From NCBI RefSeq assembly GCF_000739735.1, contig NZ_BBJF01000003.1, forward strand, positions 558,001 through 622,000: a stretch of DNA of 64,000 nt. The letters are read 5' to 3'. The number at the start of each line of letters is the position of its first letter. Positions within the stretch are counted from its first letter, which is position 1. A model generated the notes under the pieces. It saw nothing but the letters and a program-made list of their open reading frames with translations, made no database searches and was not told the DNA's origin. The DNA comes from Paraburkholderia ginsengisoli NBRC 100965 (GTDB lineage: Bacteria > Pseudomonadota > Gammaproteobacteria > Burkholderiales > Burkholderiaceae). Below are positions 18,628 to 30,272 of the stretch, piece after piece. The position numbers were made by a program, and so were the translations under genes.

Positions 18628-19000
18628 GAGCGACCTCCGGAGACGACCTGCGTGGCGGGTTGCCGCGATTCGGCCGACTGGCTTGTGGAGCGCGGAGTCA
18701 GCCGGATTTAGCTTGCAGGGTGCTGGTGCTGGTGCTGGTGCGGTTGTTGGGCATTGTCACGGTCGAGCCAGTATGGCTGGTCGCTGGTAGCTGCTATGGG
18801 GCACGGGCAAGCAGCTGCGAACACAACCCGCTACAGGCAACCGGTCTCCCGCAATCAGCAACAGGCCATCGCCCATCGGCCACGCCCCGTGCACTCCTGT
18901 AAGCCATCAATGACGACCACGCACCCACACCCGCACCCAACGACCGCAGCGTAATGCCTATGCTCCCGCCACGCTATCCAGACCGGCCCCAAGCCGCACC
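18628..19000. other. Intergenic region with short simple repeats
   Basis: No gene is supported. The stretch holds the SRAP promoter region, three exact TGCTGG hexamers at 18721-18738, and C/A-rich sequence near 18930. An 80-codon open frame across the hexamers has no recognisable product or ribosome binding site. Confidence 0.5.
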
Positions 19001-19807
19001 CTAGATCTCGACGACCTTATCCCACGCGAATTGCGGATTCTCCCACTGCCCGGTGCGCCGATCGCGATAGCCGCGTGGATTGCAGACCACGCGCGTGCCG
19101 TTCACGCTGTAGTCGAACGGCGTATGCGTATGCCCATGGATCCACAGCGCGACGGGCGGGCGGACCAGCTCCGGCAAGTGATTGACGAAGCCCGCCGACA
19201 CCCGGTCCTGCGCGTAACGCTCGGCGAGGCTCAGCCGATGCGGCGCGTGATGCGTGACGACGATCGTCTGCCCGCCGAACGGCCTCGCCAGTTCGCTTTC
19301 GAGCCATGCACGCGCCTGCCGGTGCAGCGCGAGCGAATCGGCGGGCGTGAAGTCGCGCGTGGCGTCGTGGGTGTCGTGCGGCCAGTTCATCTGGATCAGG
19401 CCGCGGAAGTCGAGCATGACGCGGCTCGACGCGTCGATCGAGTCGGCGAGCGCGTCCGGGTCCGCCCCGTACAGTGCGAAGTCGGTCCACAACGTAGTGC
19501 CGAGCACACGCCAGCGGCCGTGAGGGTCGACCAGCGCGGCGTTGTTCAGCACGTGAACGTTGTCGACCTGCGCGGCCGCGTCGTGGAGCGCGCTCTCGAG
19601 CGCGCCGAACTCACCGTCGTAGTACTCGTGATTGCCGGGTACGTAGACCACCGGCGCCGAGCCATCGAAAGTCTGCGCGGCCCAACGCGGGCCGGCCGCA
19701 TGATTGTGGATGTCGCCGGCCAGCACGATCAGATCCGCATGCGCATGCGGGATCAGCTCGGGCTCGTCGTTCTCCAGATGCAGATCGGACAGCACTCGAA
19801 TCTTCAC
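19001..19807 (-). CDS. Metallophosphoesterase
   Basis: Calcineurin-like phosphoesterase of 268 residues. All metal-binding blocks are present: SDLHLE near residue 7, LAGDIHNH near 30, PGNHEYY near 58, VTHHAPH near 185 and HGHTH near 224. The target (nucleotide, protein or DNA) cannot be read from sequence. The start is the second of two in-frame GTG codons, giving MKIRVLSDLHLE; AGGAG lies 8 nt upstream of it but only 2 nt from the first GTG (19813). The adjacent FAD oxidase gene is on the same strand upstream, with 60 bp between. Confidence 0.85.
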   Translation of the reverse strand: MKIRVLSDLHLENDEPELIPHAHADLIVLAGDIHNHAAGPRWAAQTFDGSAPVVYVPGNHEYYDGEFGALESALHDAAAQVDNVHVLNNAALVDPHGRWRVLGTTLWTDFALYGADPDALADSIDASSRVMLDFRGLIQMNWPHDTHDATRDFTPADSLALHRQARAWLESELARPFGGQTIVVTHHAPHRLSLAERYAQDRVSAGFVNHLPELVRPPVALWIHGHTHTPFDYSVNGTRVVCNPRGYRDRRTGQWENPQFAWDKVVEI

Positions 19808-19867
19808 GGCCACGGCTCCTGCAACGCAAAGGCCTCGCGCGGAAGGCGAGGCGTCGGACTTCAGGCT

Positions 19868-21292
19868 TTAGCTTAGCGCAAGCACCTTGCCCGGGTTCAT
19901 CAGGTTAAGCGGATCGAGCGCACGTTTGACGGCGCGCATCATCCGCACCTCGACGTCCTGCTTGTAATGCGCAGCCTCGTCGATCTTCAATTGGCCGAGC
20001 CCGTGTTCCGCGCTGATGCTGCCGCGATGTTGCTGCACGCTGTCGTAGACGATCCGGTTGATCGGGCTCTGGTACTGCTCGAGAAACGCCTTCGCGTCCA
20101 CGCCCTCGGGCGCCTGCACGTTGTAGTGCAGATTGCCGTCGCCGAGATGCCCGAACGTCACCATGCGCGCGCCGGGCGCGGCCTGCGCGACAGCCGCGTC
20201 GGTCGTCTCGATGAAGTGGCCGATGCGCGAAATCGGCACCGCGATGTCGTGCTTGATGTTCAGCCCTTCCTCGGCCTGGGCGAGCGGAATGTGCTCGCGC
20301 AGATTCCAGAACGCACGCGACTGCGCGAGGTTTTCCGCGACCACCGCGTCTTGCACCAGACCTTCCTCGAGCGCCGTTTCCATCAGACGCTCGAACAGTC
20401 CGCGCGCGTGTGCCTCGCTTTCGCTGTCCGACAGCTCCAGCAGCACGACTTGCGCGTGAGGCTCGGCGAATGGATAGCGCATCTGCTCGAAATGCCGGCC
20501 CACCAGCCGCAGACAGAAATCCGACATCAGTTCGAAGCCGGTCAGCAGCGGCCCGGCGACGCGCTGCGTGAGCGACAGGAAGTCGAGCGCCGCATGCGGC
20601 GAGGCGAGCGCGGCGAGCGCGGTGACGCGCGCGGCCGGCTGCGGATGCAGCTTCAGCACGGCCGCGGTGATGATGCCGAGCGTGCCTTCCGCGCCGATGA
20701 ACAGGTCGCGCAGATCGTAGCCGGTGTTGTCCTTGCGCAGTCCGCGCAGGCCGTCCCACAGTTCGCCTTGTGGCGTCACGACTTCGAGGCCGAGGCACAG
20801 CTCGCGCGTGTTGCCGTAGCGCAGCACGCCGGTGCCGCCCGCATTGGTGGCGAGATTGCCGCCGATCGTGCAGCTGCCTTCGGCGGCGAGGCTCAACGGG
20901 AACAGACGCCCGGCCGCTTCGGCGCGTTGCTGCACCTCGGCGAGGATGACGCCGGCTTCGACGGTGATCGTGTTGTTGTGCGGATCGATGTCGCGCACGC
21001 GATTCAGACGCCGCAAGCTGATGACCGCCTGCGCGCCGCTCGCGTCGGGCGTGGCGCCGCCGGCGAGCCCGGTGTTGCCGCCTTGGGGCACCAGCGCGAT
21101 GCGATGCTCGACCGCGAGTCGCACGAGCGCAGCGACTTCAGCGGGCGTCGCCGGGCAGAGCACCGCGCAGGCCGCGCCGGTGTAGCGGTGGCGCCAGTCG
21201 GTGAGATACGGGGCGGTGTCGTGTGGATCGGTCAGCACCTGGGCTGCGCCGATGGCGTCGCGGCAGGCGATGAGGAAAGCGGTCTGAGTCAT
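19868..21292 (-). CDS. FAD-linked 2-hydroxyacid dehydrogenase, GlcD/D2HGDH type
   Basis: Flavin oxidoreductase of the vanillyl-alcohol-oxidase fold, 474 residues. The FAD domain shows PQGGNTGLAGGA at about 69-80 and GGNLATNAGGTGVLRYGN near 150. The C-terminal half has GHLGDGNLHYNV near 390 and AEHGLGQLK near 432, matching bacterial D-2-hydroxyglutarate/D-lactate dehydrogenase-like proteins rather than cytochrome-linked lactate oxidase. The probable role is oxidation of a D-2-hydroxyacid with electrons passed to an acceptor such as ETF. The exact substrate is inference. No glcE/glcF neighbours are present. Confidence 0.85.
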   Translation of the reverse strand: MTQTAFLIACRDAIGAAQVLTDPHDTAPYLTDWRHRYTGAACAVLCPATPAEVAALVRLAVEHRIALVPQGGNTGLAGGATPDASGAQAVISLRRLNRVRDIDPHNNTITVEAGVILAEVQQRAEAAGRLFPLSLAAEGSCTIGGNLATNAGGTGVLRYGNTRELCLGLEVVTPQGELWDGLRGLRKDNTGYDLRDLFIGAEGTLGIITAAVLKLHPQPAARVTALAALASPHAALDFLSLTQRVAGPLLTGFELMSDFCLRLVGRHFEQMRYPFAEPHAQVVLLELSDSESEAHARGLFERLMETALEEGLVQDAVVAENLAQSRAFWNLREHIPLAQAEEGLNIKHDIAVPISRIGHFIETTDAAVAQAAPGARMVTFGHLGDGNLHYNVQAPEGVDAKAFLEQYQSPINRIVYDSVQQHRGSISAEHGLGQLKIDEAAHYKQDVEVRMMRAVKRALDPLNLMNPGKVLALS

Positions 21293-21364
21293 GTTGATTG
21301 GTCGGTCGGCGGGTACGGGCGGAAAGGTCGGACAGGGTGGCGCGCTCGGGTCTTGGTCTGCGTG

Positions 21365-24154
<2,790 letters not shown>

Positions 24155-24351
24155 GAAGGCGGGGCCGCTGACGGTCGTCCCGCGTGGCGAGAACGAAGTG
24201 GAAACGGCGAAGGATGCGCCGAGCAGTGAGCGCATCTGCGCGCTATCAGGCGCGCTTGAAATGTCCGGTGAAACGATCGCGCTACGACAGCAACACTGTG
24301 CCGCATGGCCAGGCGCCGCGCCGCCTGCCACGAACCGATCCGGAAGAACAA

Positions 24352-24672
24352 CTACAACGAAATCCTGCCGACACAAATATCCTTGAACATCACCCAATCC
24401 CCCATCAGGCTATAGAGCGGATGGCGGAAGGTGGCCGGCCGGTTCTTTTCGAAGAAGAAGTGCCCGACCCACGCGAAGCCGTAGCCGCAAATCGCGGCTG
24501 CCGGCAGCCATAGCCAGTCGCCGGTCGCGAGCGCCATTGCGAGACAGCCGATCACGCCGAGCGACCCCACGAAATGCAGCCGCCGCGAGACGAGGTTGCG
24601 ATGCTCGCTCAGATAGTACGGATAAAACTCCGCGAAACTCGCGAAGTGATCGGTGTGCGCGGTGTGAGCCAT
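24352..24672 (-). CDS. DUF962 / Mpo1-like protein
   Basis: Small membrane protein of 106 residues with the DUF962 pattern: FYPYYLSEH, RRLHFVGSLGVIGCL, two hydrophobic helices, then GYGFAWVGHFFFEKNRPATF and RHPLYSLMGDW. The yeast relative Mpo1 is an iron-dependent dioxygenase that alpha-oxidises 2-hydroxy fatty acids, and the histidines seen here match its conserved set, so a similar lipid role is plausible but unproven. The ATG has GGAGG 6 nt upstream. Single gene, convergent with the YihY gene. Confidence 0.85.
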   Translation of the reverse strand: MAHTAHTDHFASFAEFYPYYLSEHRNLVSRRLHFVGSLGVIGCLAMALATGDWLWLPAAAICGYGFAWVGHFFFEKNRPATFRHPLYSLMGDWVMFKDICVGRISL

Positions 24673-24880
24673 GATGGCCTCCGGATTGAAACGCTGTTCG
24701 ACCTCTTACCCGTCGCTCCCATTGTTTCGTCTCGTGCCGGCAAGTCTTGCACGCGCCGAAACAGGACAGGCTCGATCCATTGTGCGGCTATCGGGTCCGG
24801 TGCGCAACCTGGCCATTCGGACGATGGCGCCGCTGTTTCGGAACGCCTATCGTACGGATTCGCGCGCTGACTGACGACGG

Positions 24881-25714
24881 CTAGCGGGCGTCGCGGGGTG
24901 GCCTGGACGCGAAGCTGAACAGCGCGTCGAGCGTGGCATCGGGTTGCTCGGTCATCAACGCGTGGCCTGCGTCGAGCGTGACGGTGTCGACCGGCACGCC
25001 CGCTTGCGTTAGCGCATCGGCGAGCGCCTTGGCCGCACGCGGCGGGGTCATCGCATCGCGCCGGCCGACGATCAGACGCGTCGCGCAACGCACCTGGGCG
25101 GCGCGGGCGAGACCGTCCGCGTAGTCGTTGCACGCGCTGAAGTCGGTGTGGAAGAGGTGGGCTTCGCCACTCGCCGAGACCCGCTCCATCAGCCGTTGGT
25201 TCATGCCGTGCAGCCAGAAGCCCGGGCCCGGGCACGAAGGCTTGGCCGCCAGCGTCGAATGCGACCATTGATTGACCATGCCGATCGCTTCGGGCTCGCG
25301 ATGCAGCGCGGCGTCGAGTAGTGCGTCGGAGACGGCCATCGGCATCGCGGTGGCGAGCAGCGCGAGATGCGTCGCGCGCTGCGGATAGCGCCCGGCGAAG
25401 TCGAGCGCGATCAGCGAGCCCATGCTGTGGCCCGCGACGAACGCGCGTTGCACGCCGGCCGCGTCGAGCAATGCGGCGAGCCAGTCGGCCAGCGCCGGCA
25501 CGCTGGCGAGCGCGGGGCCGCTGCTGCGACAGTGGCCGGGCAGGTCCACCGCCAGCACGCCGAAGCCGTGGTGCGCGAAGTATCTGCTTTGCAGCGCCCA
25601 CACGCTGTGGTCGTGCTCGGCGCCGTGGATGAACACCGCAGTCGGCAGGTTCGCGTCGAACGGTTTGCCGCCGGTGTAAGCGTACGCGGGGCGTCCTTGA
25701 ACGGTGACGATCAT
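24881..25714 (-). CDS. Alpha/beta hydrolase
   Basis: Serine hydrolase of 277 residues. The nucleophile elbow is GHSMGS, preceded by an oxyanion-hole segment VFIHGAEHDHSVW and DLPGHCRSSG. The catalytic acid is probably in LIVGRRDAMTP and the base is the histidine in DAGHALM. The substrate is unknown. Its ATG overlaps the metY stop codon (ATGA), indicating translational coupling to metY. A role linked to sulfur amino acid metabolism is inferred only from position. Confidence 0.85.
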   Translation of the reverse strand: MIVTVQGRPAYAYTGGKPFDANLPTAVFIHGAEHDHSVWALQSRYFAHHGFGVLAVDLPGHCRSSGPALASVPALADWLAALLDAAGVQRAFVAGHSMGSLIALDFAGRYPQRATHLALLATAMPMAVSDALLDAALHREPEAIGMVNQWSHSTLAAKPSCPGPGFWLHGMNQRLMERVSASGEAHLFHTDFSACNDYADGLARAAQVRCATRLIVGRRDAMTPPRAAKALADALTQAGVPVDTVTLDAGHALMTEQPDATLDALFSFASRPPRDAR

Positions 25715-27135
25715 GCGGACTCCGGGCGGGATTTCGAGGCGGTGTCGGATGGGGCGGGCGAGCCGGTTTTTGCAGCCGGGGCGCCCACGTTGTTTGCGGT
25801 GTTTGCAGCGGACGCACTCGCCGCGCCACCTCGCGCCACCGCGGCGGCGCCCGCTCTTTGCGCGGCCTTCAACGCGCGCTTGAGGTCGTCGATCAGGTCG
25901 TCGGGATCTTCGAGGCCGATCGACAGGCGAATCGTGCCTTCGGCGATGCCGGCAGCGGCGAGCGCGGCGGCATCCATGCGGAAATGGGTGGTCGAGGCAG
26001 GATGGATCACCAGCGAGCGCGCGTCACCGACGTTCGCGAGGTGCGAGAACAGCGACAGCGCCTCGATGAAACCACGGCCGGCGGCGCGATCGCCGCGCAG
26101 GTTGAAGCTGAACACCGCACCCGCGCCACGCGGCAGCAGACGCTGCGCGAGCGCGTGGTCGGGATGGGTCGGCAGTTCGGGATAGGCGACCGATTCGACC
26201 GCATCGTGAGCGGCCAGGAACTCGACCACGCGGCGCGTATTGGCGACGTGCCGCTCCATGCGCAAAGGCAAGGTCTCGATGCCTTGCAGCAGTTGCCATG
26301 CGGCTTGCGGATGCAGGCACGCGCCGAAGTCGCGCAGACCTTCGCGGCGCGCGCGCAACAGGAACGGCGCGACCGTGCTTTCCTCGCTGAACACCATGCC
26401 GTGAAAGCCCTCATAAGGCTCGGTGAATTCGGGAAAGCGCCCCGACGCGTCGAAGTCGAACGTGCCGCCGTCCACCAGCACGCCGCCGATCGTCGTGCCG
26501 TGACCGCCAAGGAACTTGGTGGCCGAGTGATACACGAAGTCCGCGCCATGCTCGAACGGTTTGAGCAGGTACGGCGTCGTGAAGGTCGAGTCGACCAGCA
26601 ACGGCACGCGGTGCTCGTGCGCGATCTGCGCGACGGCGGCGATATCGAGCACGTCGAGTCCGGGGTTGCCGAGCGTCTCGCCGAACAGCAACCGCGTATT
26701 CGGGCGCAGCGCGGCGCGCCACGCGTCGAGATCGCCAGGTTTGACGAAGGTCGTTTCGATGCCGAAGCGGCGCAACGTGTAGTGCAGCAGGTTGTGCGAG
26801 CCGCCGTACAGCGCACTGGAGGCGACGATGTGCGAGCCCGCGCCCATCAGCGTGACGATCGCCAGATGCAGGGCGGCCTGGCCGCTCGCCGTGCCGATCG
26901 CGCCCGCGCCATTTTCGAGCGCGGCCACGCGTTCCTCGAACACGGCCACGGTCGGATTCGAGATGCGTGAGTAGACGTGGCCGGCGCGCTCCATGTTGAA
27001 GAGCGCCGCGGCGTGGTCCGAGTCGCGGAACGAAAACGAAGTAGTCTGGTAGATCGGCGTGGCGCGCGCGCCGGTGGCGGGATCGGGAGCAGCGCCGGCA
27101 TGCAGCGCAAGCGTATCGAAACGGTTGGCGGACAT
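25711..27135 (-). CDS. metY: O-acetylhomoserine sulfhydrylase family, PLP enzyme
   Basis: Cys/Met-metabolism PLP enzyme that condenses O-acetylhomoserine with sulfide or methanethiol in methionine synthesis. The 474-residue protein begins MSANRFDTLALHAG and has ATPIYQTTSFSFRDSDHAA, YSRISNPTVAVFEERVAALE, VDSTFTTPYLLKPFEHGAD, the Schiff-base lysine in HSATKFLGGHGT near 210, and VGDARSLVIHPASTTH. This is the MetY rather than MetB pattern. The family normally ends near 430; the last 40 residues are an Ala/Pro/Ser-rich tail. An open frame upstream to 27363 has no family sequence. No SAM riboswitch was recognised in the 239-bp upstream region. Confidence 0.88.
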   Translation of the reverse strand: MSANRFDTLALHAGAAPDPATGARATPIYQTTSFSFRDSDHAAALFNMERAGHVYSRISNPTVAVFEERVAALENGAGAIGTASGQAALHLAIVTLMGAGSHIVASSALYGGSHNLLHYTLRRFGIETTFVKPGDLDAWRAALRPNTRLLFGETLGNPGLDVLDIAAVAQIAHEHRVPLLVDSTFTTPYLLKPFEHGADFVYHSATKFLGGHGTTIGGVLVDGGTFDFDASGRFPEFTEPYEGFHGMVFSEESTVAPFLLRARREGLRDFGACLHPQAAWQLLQGIETLPLRMERHVANTRRVVEFLAAHDAVESVAYPELPTHPDHALAQRLLPRGAGAVFSFNLRGDRAAGRGFIEALSLFSHLANVGDARSLVIHPASTTHFRMDAAALAAAGIAEGTIRLSIGLEDPDDLIDDLKRALKAAQRAGAAAVARGGAASASAANTANNVGAPAAKTGSPAPSDTASKSRPESA

Positions 27136-27374
27136 CGTGGGCGGCGGGGCCACGAGCGGCCTCGCGAAAGAAGAAAGTGGCGGCCATCCTATCACCGGCA
27201 CGCTGCGCATCAAGCGCGGTTTTCCCGATGCGCCAATGCGCGGCGATGCAAATTCGAGATGGTGGACGCCCGCTGAGCCTTGCTGGGCGGGCCGCTTTCC
27301 TTTTATGAGCCTTTCCGCTAGGATCGAAAAACCATTCATGCATTGCCAGCTAGCGGGTATCACGGAGACAGATC

Positions 27375-27836
27375 ATGCGAGTCAGCGACATTCTTAAAGT
27401 CAAAGGCAACACCCTTTTTACGGTCACACCGGATACCACGCTACACGAAGCAGTCAATGCGATGGCCGAGCACGACATCGGCTCGCTGGTCGTGATGGAA
27501 TACGGCGATCTCGTCGGCATGTTGACGTTTCGCGAAATCATTTTGACGCTGAGCAAGAACGGCGGCAGCGTCGGCACCTCGACGATCCGCAAGGTCATGG
27601 ACGACCATCCGCTCACCTGCACGCCTGAAACGGACGTCAACGAAGTGCGCCGCATGATGCTCGAACATCACGTGCGTTATCTGCCGGTGCTGGAAAGCCG
27701 CACGTTGATGGGCGTCATTTCGTTCTACGACGTGGCGAAGGCCGTGGTCGAAGAGCAGGGTTTTGAAAATCGCATGCTCAAGGCCTATATCCGCGACTGG
27801 CCGGAAGAACAGCAGGAACAACAGCCCGCGCGTTAA
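27375..27836 (+). CDS. CBS-domain pair protein
   Basis: A 153-residue protein made of two CBS motifs, at about 8-62 and 73-130 (TLHEAVNAMAEHDIGSLVV and VNEVRRMMLEHHVRYLPVLE). Such stand-alone pairs bind adenosine nucleotides and act as regulatory modules; no effector domain is attached. The start has GGAGACAGATC before ATG. Monocistronic between metY (divergent) and the LplT-PlsC gene. Confidence 0.88.
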   Translation: MRVSDILKVKGNTLFTVTPDTTLHEAVNAMAEHDIGSLVVMEYGDLVGMLTFREIILTLSKNGGSVGTSTIRKVMDDHPLTCTPETDVNEVRRMMLEHHVRYLPVLESRTLMGVISFYDVAKAVVEEQGFENRMLKAYIRDWPEEQQEQQPAR

Positions 27837-27904
27837 TGCTCGGTGACTGAGCTTCGCGCTCGGGGCGCTGCCATGAGCGTGAAAAAGCAGAGAAGGCGCA
27901 CGCG

Positions 27905-27922
27905 AAAGCGGGCGCTTTTTTT
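27905..27922 (+). terminator. Probable terminator after the CBS gene
   Basis: A short stem AAAGC-GGGC-GCTTT is followed by four more T residues, with GCAC/GTGC flanking outside. The core stem is short, so strength is uncertain, but position (about 70 bp after the stop) and the T-run fit. Confidence 0.5.
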
Positions 27923-28081
27923 GTGCCCGTCCGCGTGGCGCGTGTTTCTTCAAAAGCGTGGACTTGTGCGCGGGTTCGAGTCGCGCGTCCGCGCGATGGG
28001 TCGCCTGACGAACCGCTCGCGCCCGGCGCCGTTCGCGGCGCCTTTTCCGTTGTTGCTCTTCTGGGCCGTTCTCCGAACTTC

Positions 28082-30019
28082 ATGAGCGATCGTCCGTTAC
28101 CCGCCGCCCGGCGCGCTGCTCGCGCGCACGATGCGCACGAATCCCAATTCAAGCTCCTCAGCCAGTGCCGTTTCGCGCCGTTTTTCTGGACGCAGTTCCT
28201 CGGCGCGATGAACGACAACGTGTTCAAGATCGGCTTCACGTCGCTCGTCACGTATCAGGCGGCGCGTTTTTCCGGCGTCGATCCGGCTACCGCCGCGTTC
28301 CTGATCTCGGCCATTTTCATCCTGCCGTTCATGCTGTTCTCGGCCACCTCCGGACAGATCGCCGACAAGTACGACAAGGCCATGCTCACGCGCTTCGTCA
28401 AGAGTTTCGAGATCGTCGTGATGCTGATCGGCGGCGCGGGGTTCTGGCTGCATAGCGCGCCGCTGCTGTATCTGTGCACGTTTCTGATGGGCGTCCATTC
28501 GACCGTGTTCGGCCCCGTCAAGTACTCGTATTTGCCGCAGCATCTGTCGAAGACGGAATTGGTCGGCGGCAACGGCATGGTCGAGATGGGCACCTTCGTC
28601 GCGATCCTGATCGGCACGATCATCGGCGGCGCGGGCGCGGGTCTCGCCGAACACGGCGCGCTGGTGCTGGCCGGCGCGTGCATCGCGATCGCGCTGGTGG
28701 GGCGCGTCGTATCGGGCTTCGTGCCGGCCACGGCCGCGCCGGAACCCGAACTGCGCATCAACTGGAATCCGGTCAGCGAGACGTGGCGCAACCTGAAGCT
28801 CGCGCGCGAAAACCGCACAGTGTTCCTGAGCCTGCTGGGCATTTCGTGGCTGTGGTTCGTCGGCGCGACGTTTCTGTCGTCGTTCTTCAGCTTCGCGAAG
28901 AACGTGCTGTCCGCCAACCCGGATGTCGTGACCGTGCTGCTCGGCACGTTCTCGATCGGCATCGGCATCGGCTCGCTGTTGTGCGAAAAGCTCTCGAAGC
29001 GGCGCGTCGAAATCGGGCTCGTGCCGCTCGGCTCGATCGGCATGAGCGTGTTCGCGATCGATCTGTTTTTCGCGAGCCACGCACTGCCGCCCGCCGGACA
29101 CCTGCTGAGCGTCGGCGAGTTTCTCGGACGGCTTGCCCATTGGCGCGCGCTCGCCGATCTGTTCCTGCTCGCGATGTTCGGCGGCTTCTACAGCGTGCCG
29201 CTCTATGCGCTGATCCAGAGCCGCAGTCAGCCGAGCCACCGCGCGCGCATCATCGCCGCGAACAACATTCTGAATTCGCTGTTCATGGTCGTGTCGGCGT
29301 TGATGGCGATGGCCCTCACCGCGGCCGGCTTCAGCATTCCGGCGCTGTTCCTCGTCACCGCGCTGCTGAACATCGTCGTCGCGACCTACATCTATTCGCT
29401 GGTGCCGGAGTTCCTGCTGCGCTTCATCGCGTGGGTGCTGGTGCACACGTTCTACCGGATTCGCCTCGTGCATGCCGAGCGGATTCCGGAAGAGGGCGCG
29501 GCCGTGCTCGTGTGCAACCACGTGAGTTTCGTGGATGCAATCGTCATCATGGCCGAGAGCCCACGGCCGATCCGCTTCGTGATGGATCATCAGATCTTCA
29601 GGTCACCGTTCGCGGGCTGGGTATTTCGCCACGCGAAGGCGATTCCGATCGCGCCGGCGCATCAAGACGCGGCGTTGCTCGCGCGTGCCTATGAGCGTTG
29701 CGCGCAGGCACTCGCGGAGGGCGAACTCGTGTGCATCTTCCCGGAAGGCAAGCTCACGCGAACCGGCGAGATGAATCCGTTTCGGCACGGCGTGACGGAG
29801 ATCATCAAACGCACGCCGGCGCCGGTCATTCCGATGGCGCTGCGTGGCCTGTGGGGCAGCGTGTTTTCTCGCGCTGACGATGCGCGCTGGCCGCGGCCGA
29901 TCCAGAAGGGCGTGATGAGCCGGCTGAGTCTGGCGGTAGGCGAGCCGATCGCACCGGCGGAGGCGACGCCGGAGAAGTTGCAGCAGATCGTCACGGAGCT
30001 GCGCGGCGCGCGGAAGTAA
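28082..30019 (+). CDS. LplT-like MFS transporter fused to a PlsC-type acyltransferase
   Basis: A 645-residue inner-membrane protein. Residues 1 to about 420 are a 12-helix MFS module of the lysophospholipid transporter type (FWTQFLGAMNDNVFKIGF, SATSGQIADKYDKAML, FGPVKYSYLPQHL). Residues about 440-645 are a 1-acyl-glycerol-phosphate acyltransferase with the HX4D motif NHVSFVDA and FPEGKLTRTGEM. It probably flips lysophospholipids inward and reacylates them. Unlike the E. coli LplT/Aas pair it lacks an acyl-ACP synthetase domain, so acyl supply must come from elsewhere. The ATG at 28082 has no clear Shine-Dalgarno; the frame is open further upstream. Confidence 0.87.
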   Translation: MSDRPLPAARRAARAHDAHESQFKLLSQCRFAPFFWTQFLGAMNDNVFKIGFTSLVTYQAARFSGVDPATAAFLISAIFILPFMLFSATSGQIADKYDKAMLTRFVKSFEIVVMLIGGAGFWLHSAPLLYLCTFLMGVHSTVFGPVKYSYLPQHLSKTELVGGNGMVEMGTFVAILIGTIIGGAGAGLAEHGALVLAGACIAIALVGRVVSGFVPATAAPEPELRINWNPVSETWRNLKLARENRTVFLSLLGISWLWFVGATFLSSFFSFAKNVLSANPDVVTVLLGTFSIGIGIGSLLCEKLSKRRVEIGLVPLGSIGMSVFAIDLFFASHALPPAGHLLSVGEFLGRLAHWRALADLFLLAMFGGFYSVPLYALIQSRSQPSHRARIIAANNILNSLFMVVSALMAMALTAAGFSIPALFLVTALLNIVVATYIYSLVPEFLLRFIAWVLVHTFYRIRLVHAERIPEEGAAVLVCNHVSFVDAIVIMAESPRPIRFVMDHQIFRSPFAGWVFRHAKAIPIAPAHQDAALLARAYERCAQALAEGELVCIFPEGKLTRTGEMNPFRHGVTEIIKRTPAPVIPMALRGLWGSVFSRADDARWPRPIQKGVMSRLSLAVGEPIAPAEATPEKLQQIVTELRGARK

Positions 30020-30272
30020 GGGGTGGGGGGTTGCGGTTGATGCGCCGGCCGGAATGGCTGCGGAAAATATCCCATTGAATTGACGGTGCATCCAGCAACC
30101 GAACAGATAATTCTCACGCGAAGCGGCGTCTCTCCCGACAGCCCGCGCGAACCAATGCGATCCCGCGCCCTGGTTGGCCCTGGCCGATCGGCCAGCGATG
30201 GCGCGCAAGCCGTTCCACGCGCGATGGGGCTGGCATAATAGCGCTTTCCCCGCATTTCTTTGGACGACGCCC

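Noticed and set aside
18660..18902. 80-codon open frame over the TGCTGG repeats
   Set aside because: No ribosome binding site, no recognisable family, and the product is repeat-driven Leu/Val sequence.
27136..27374. SAM riboswitch upstream of metY
   Set aside because: I searched the 239-bp spacer by eye for SAM-I, SAM-II and SAH-type cores and saw none; the only structure is a weak GC-rich inverted repeat.
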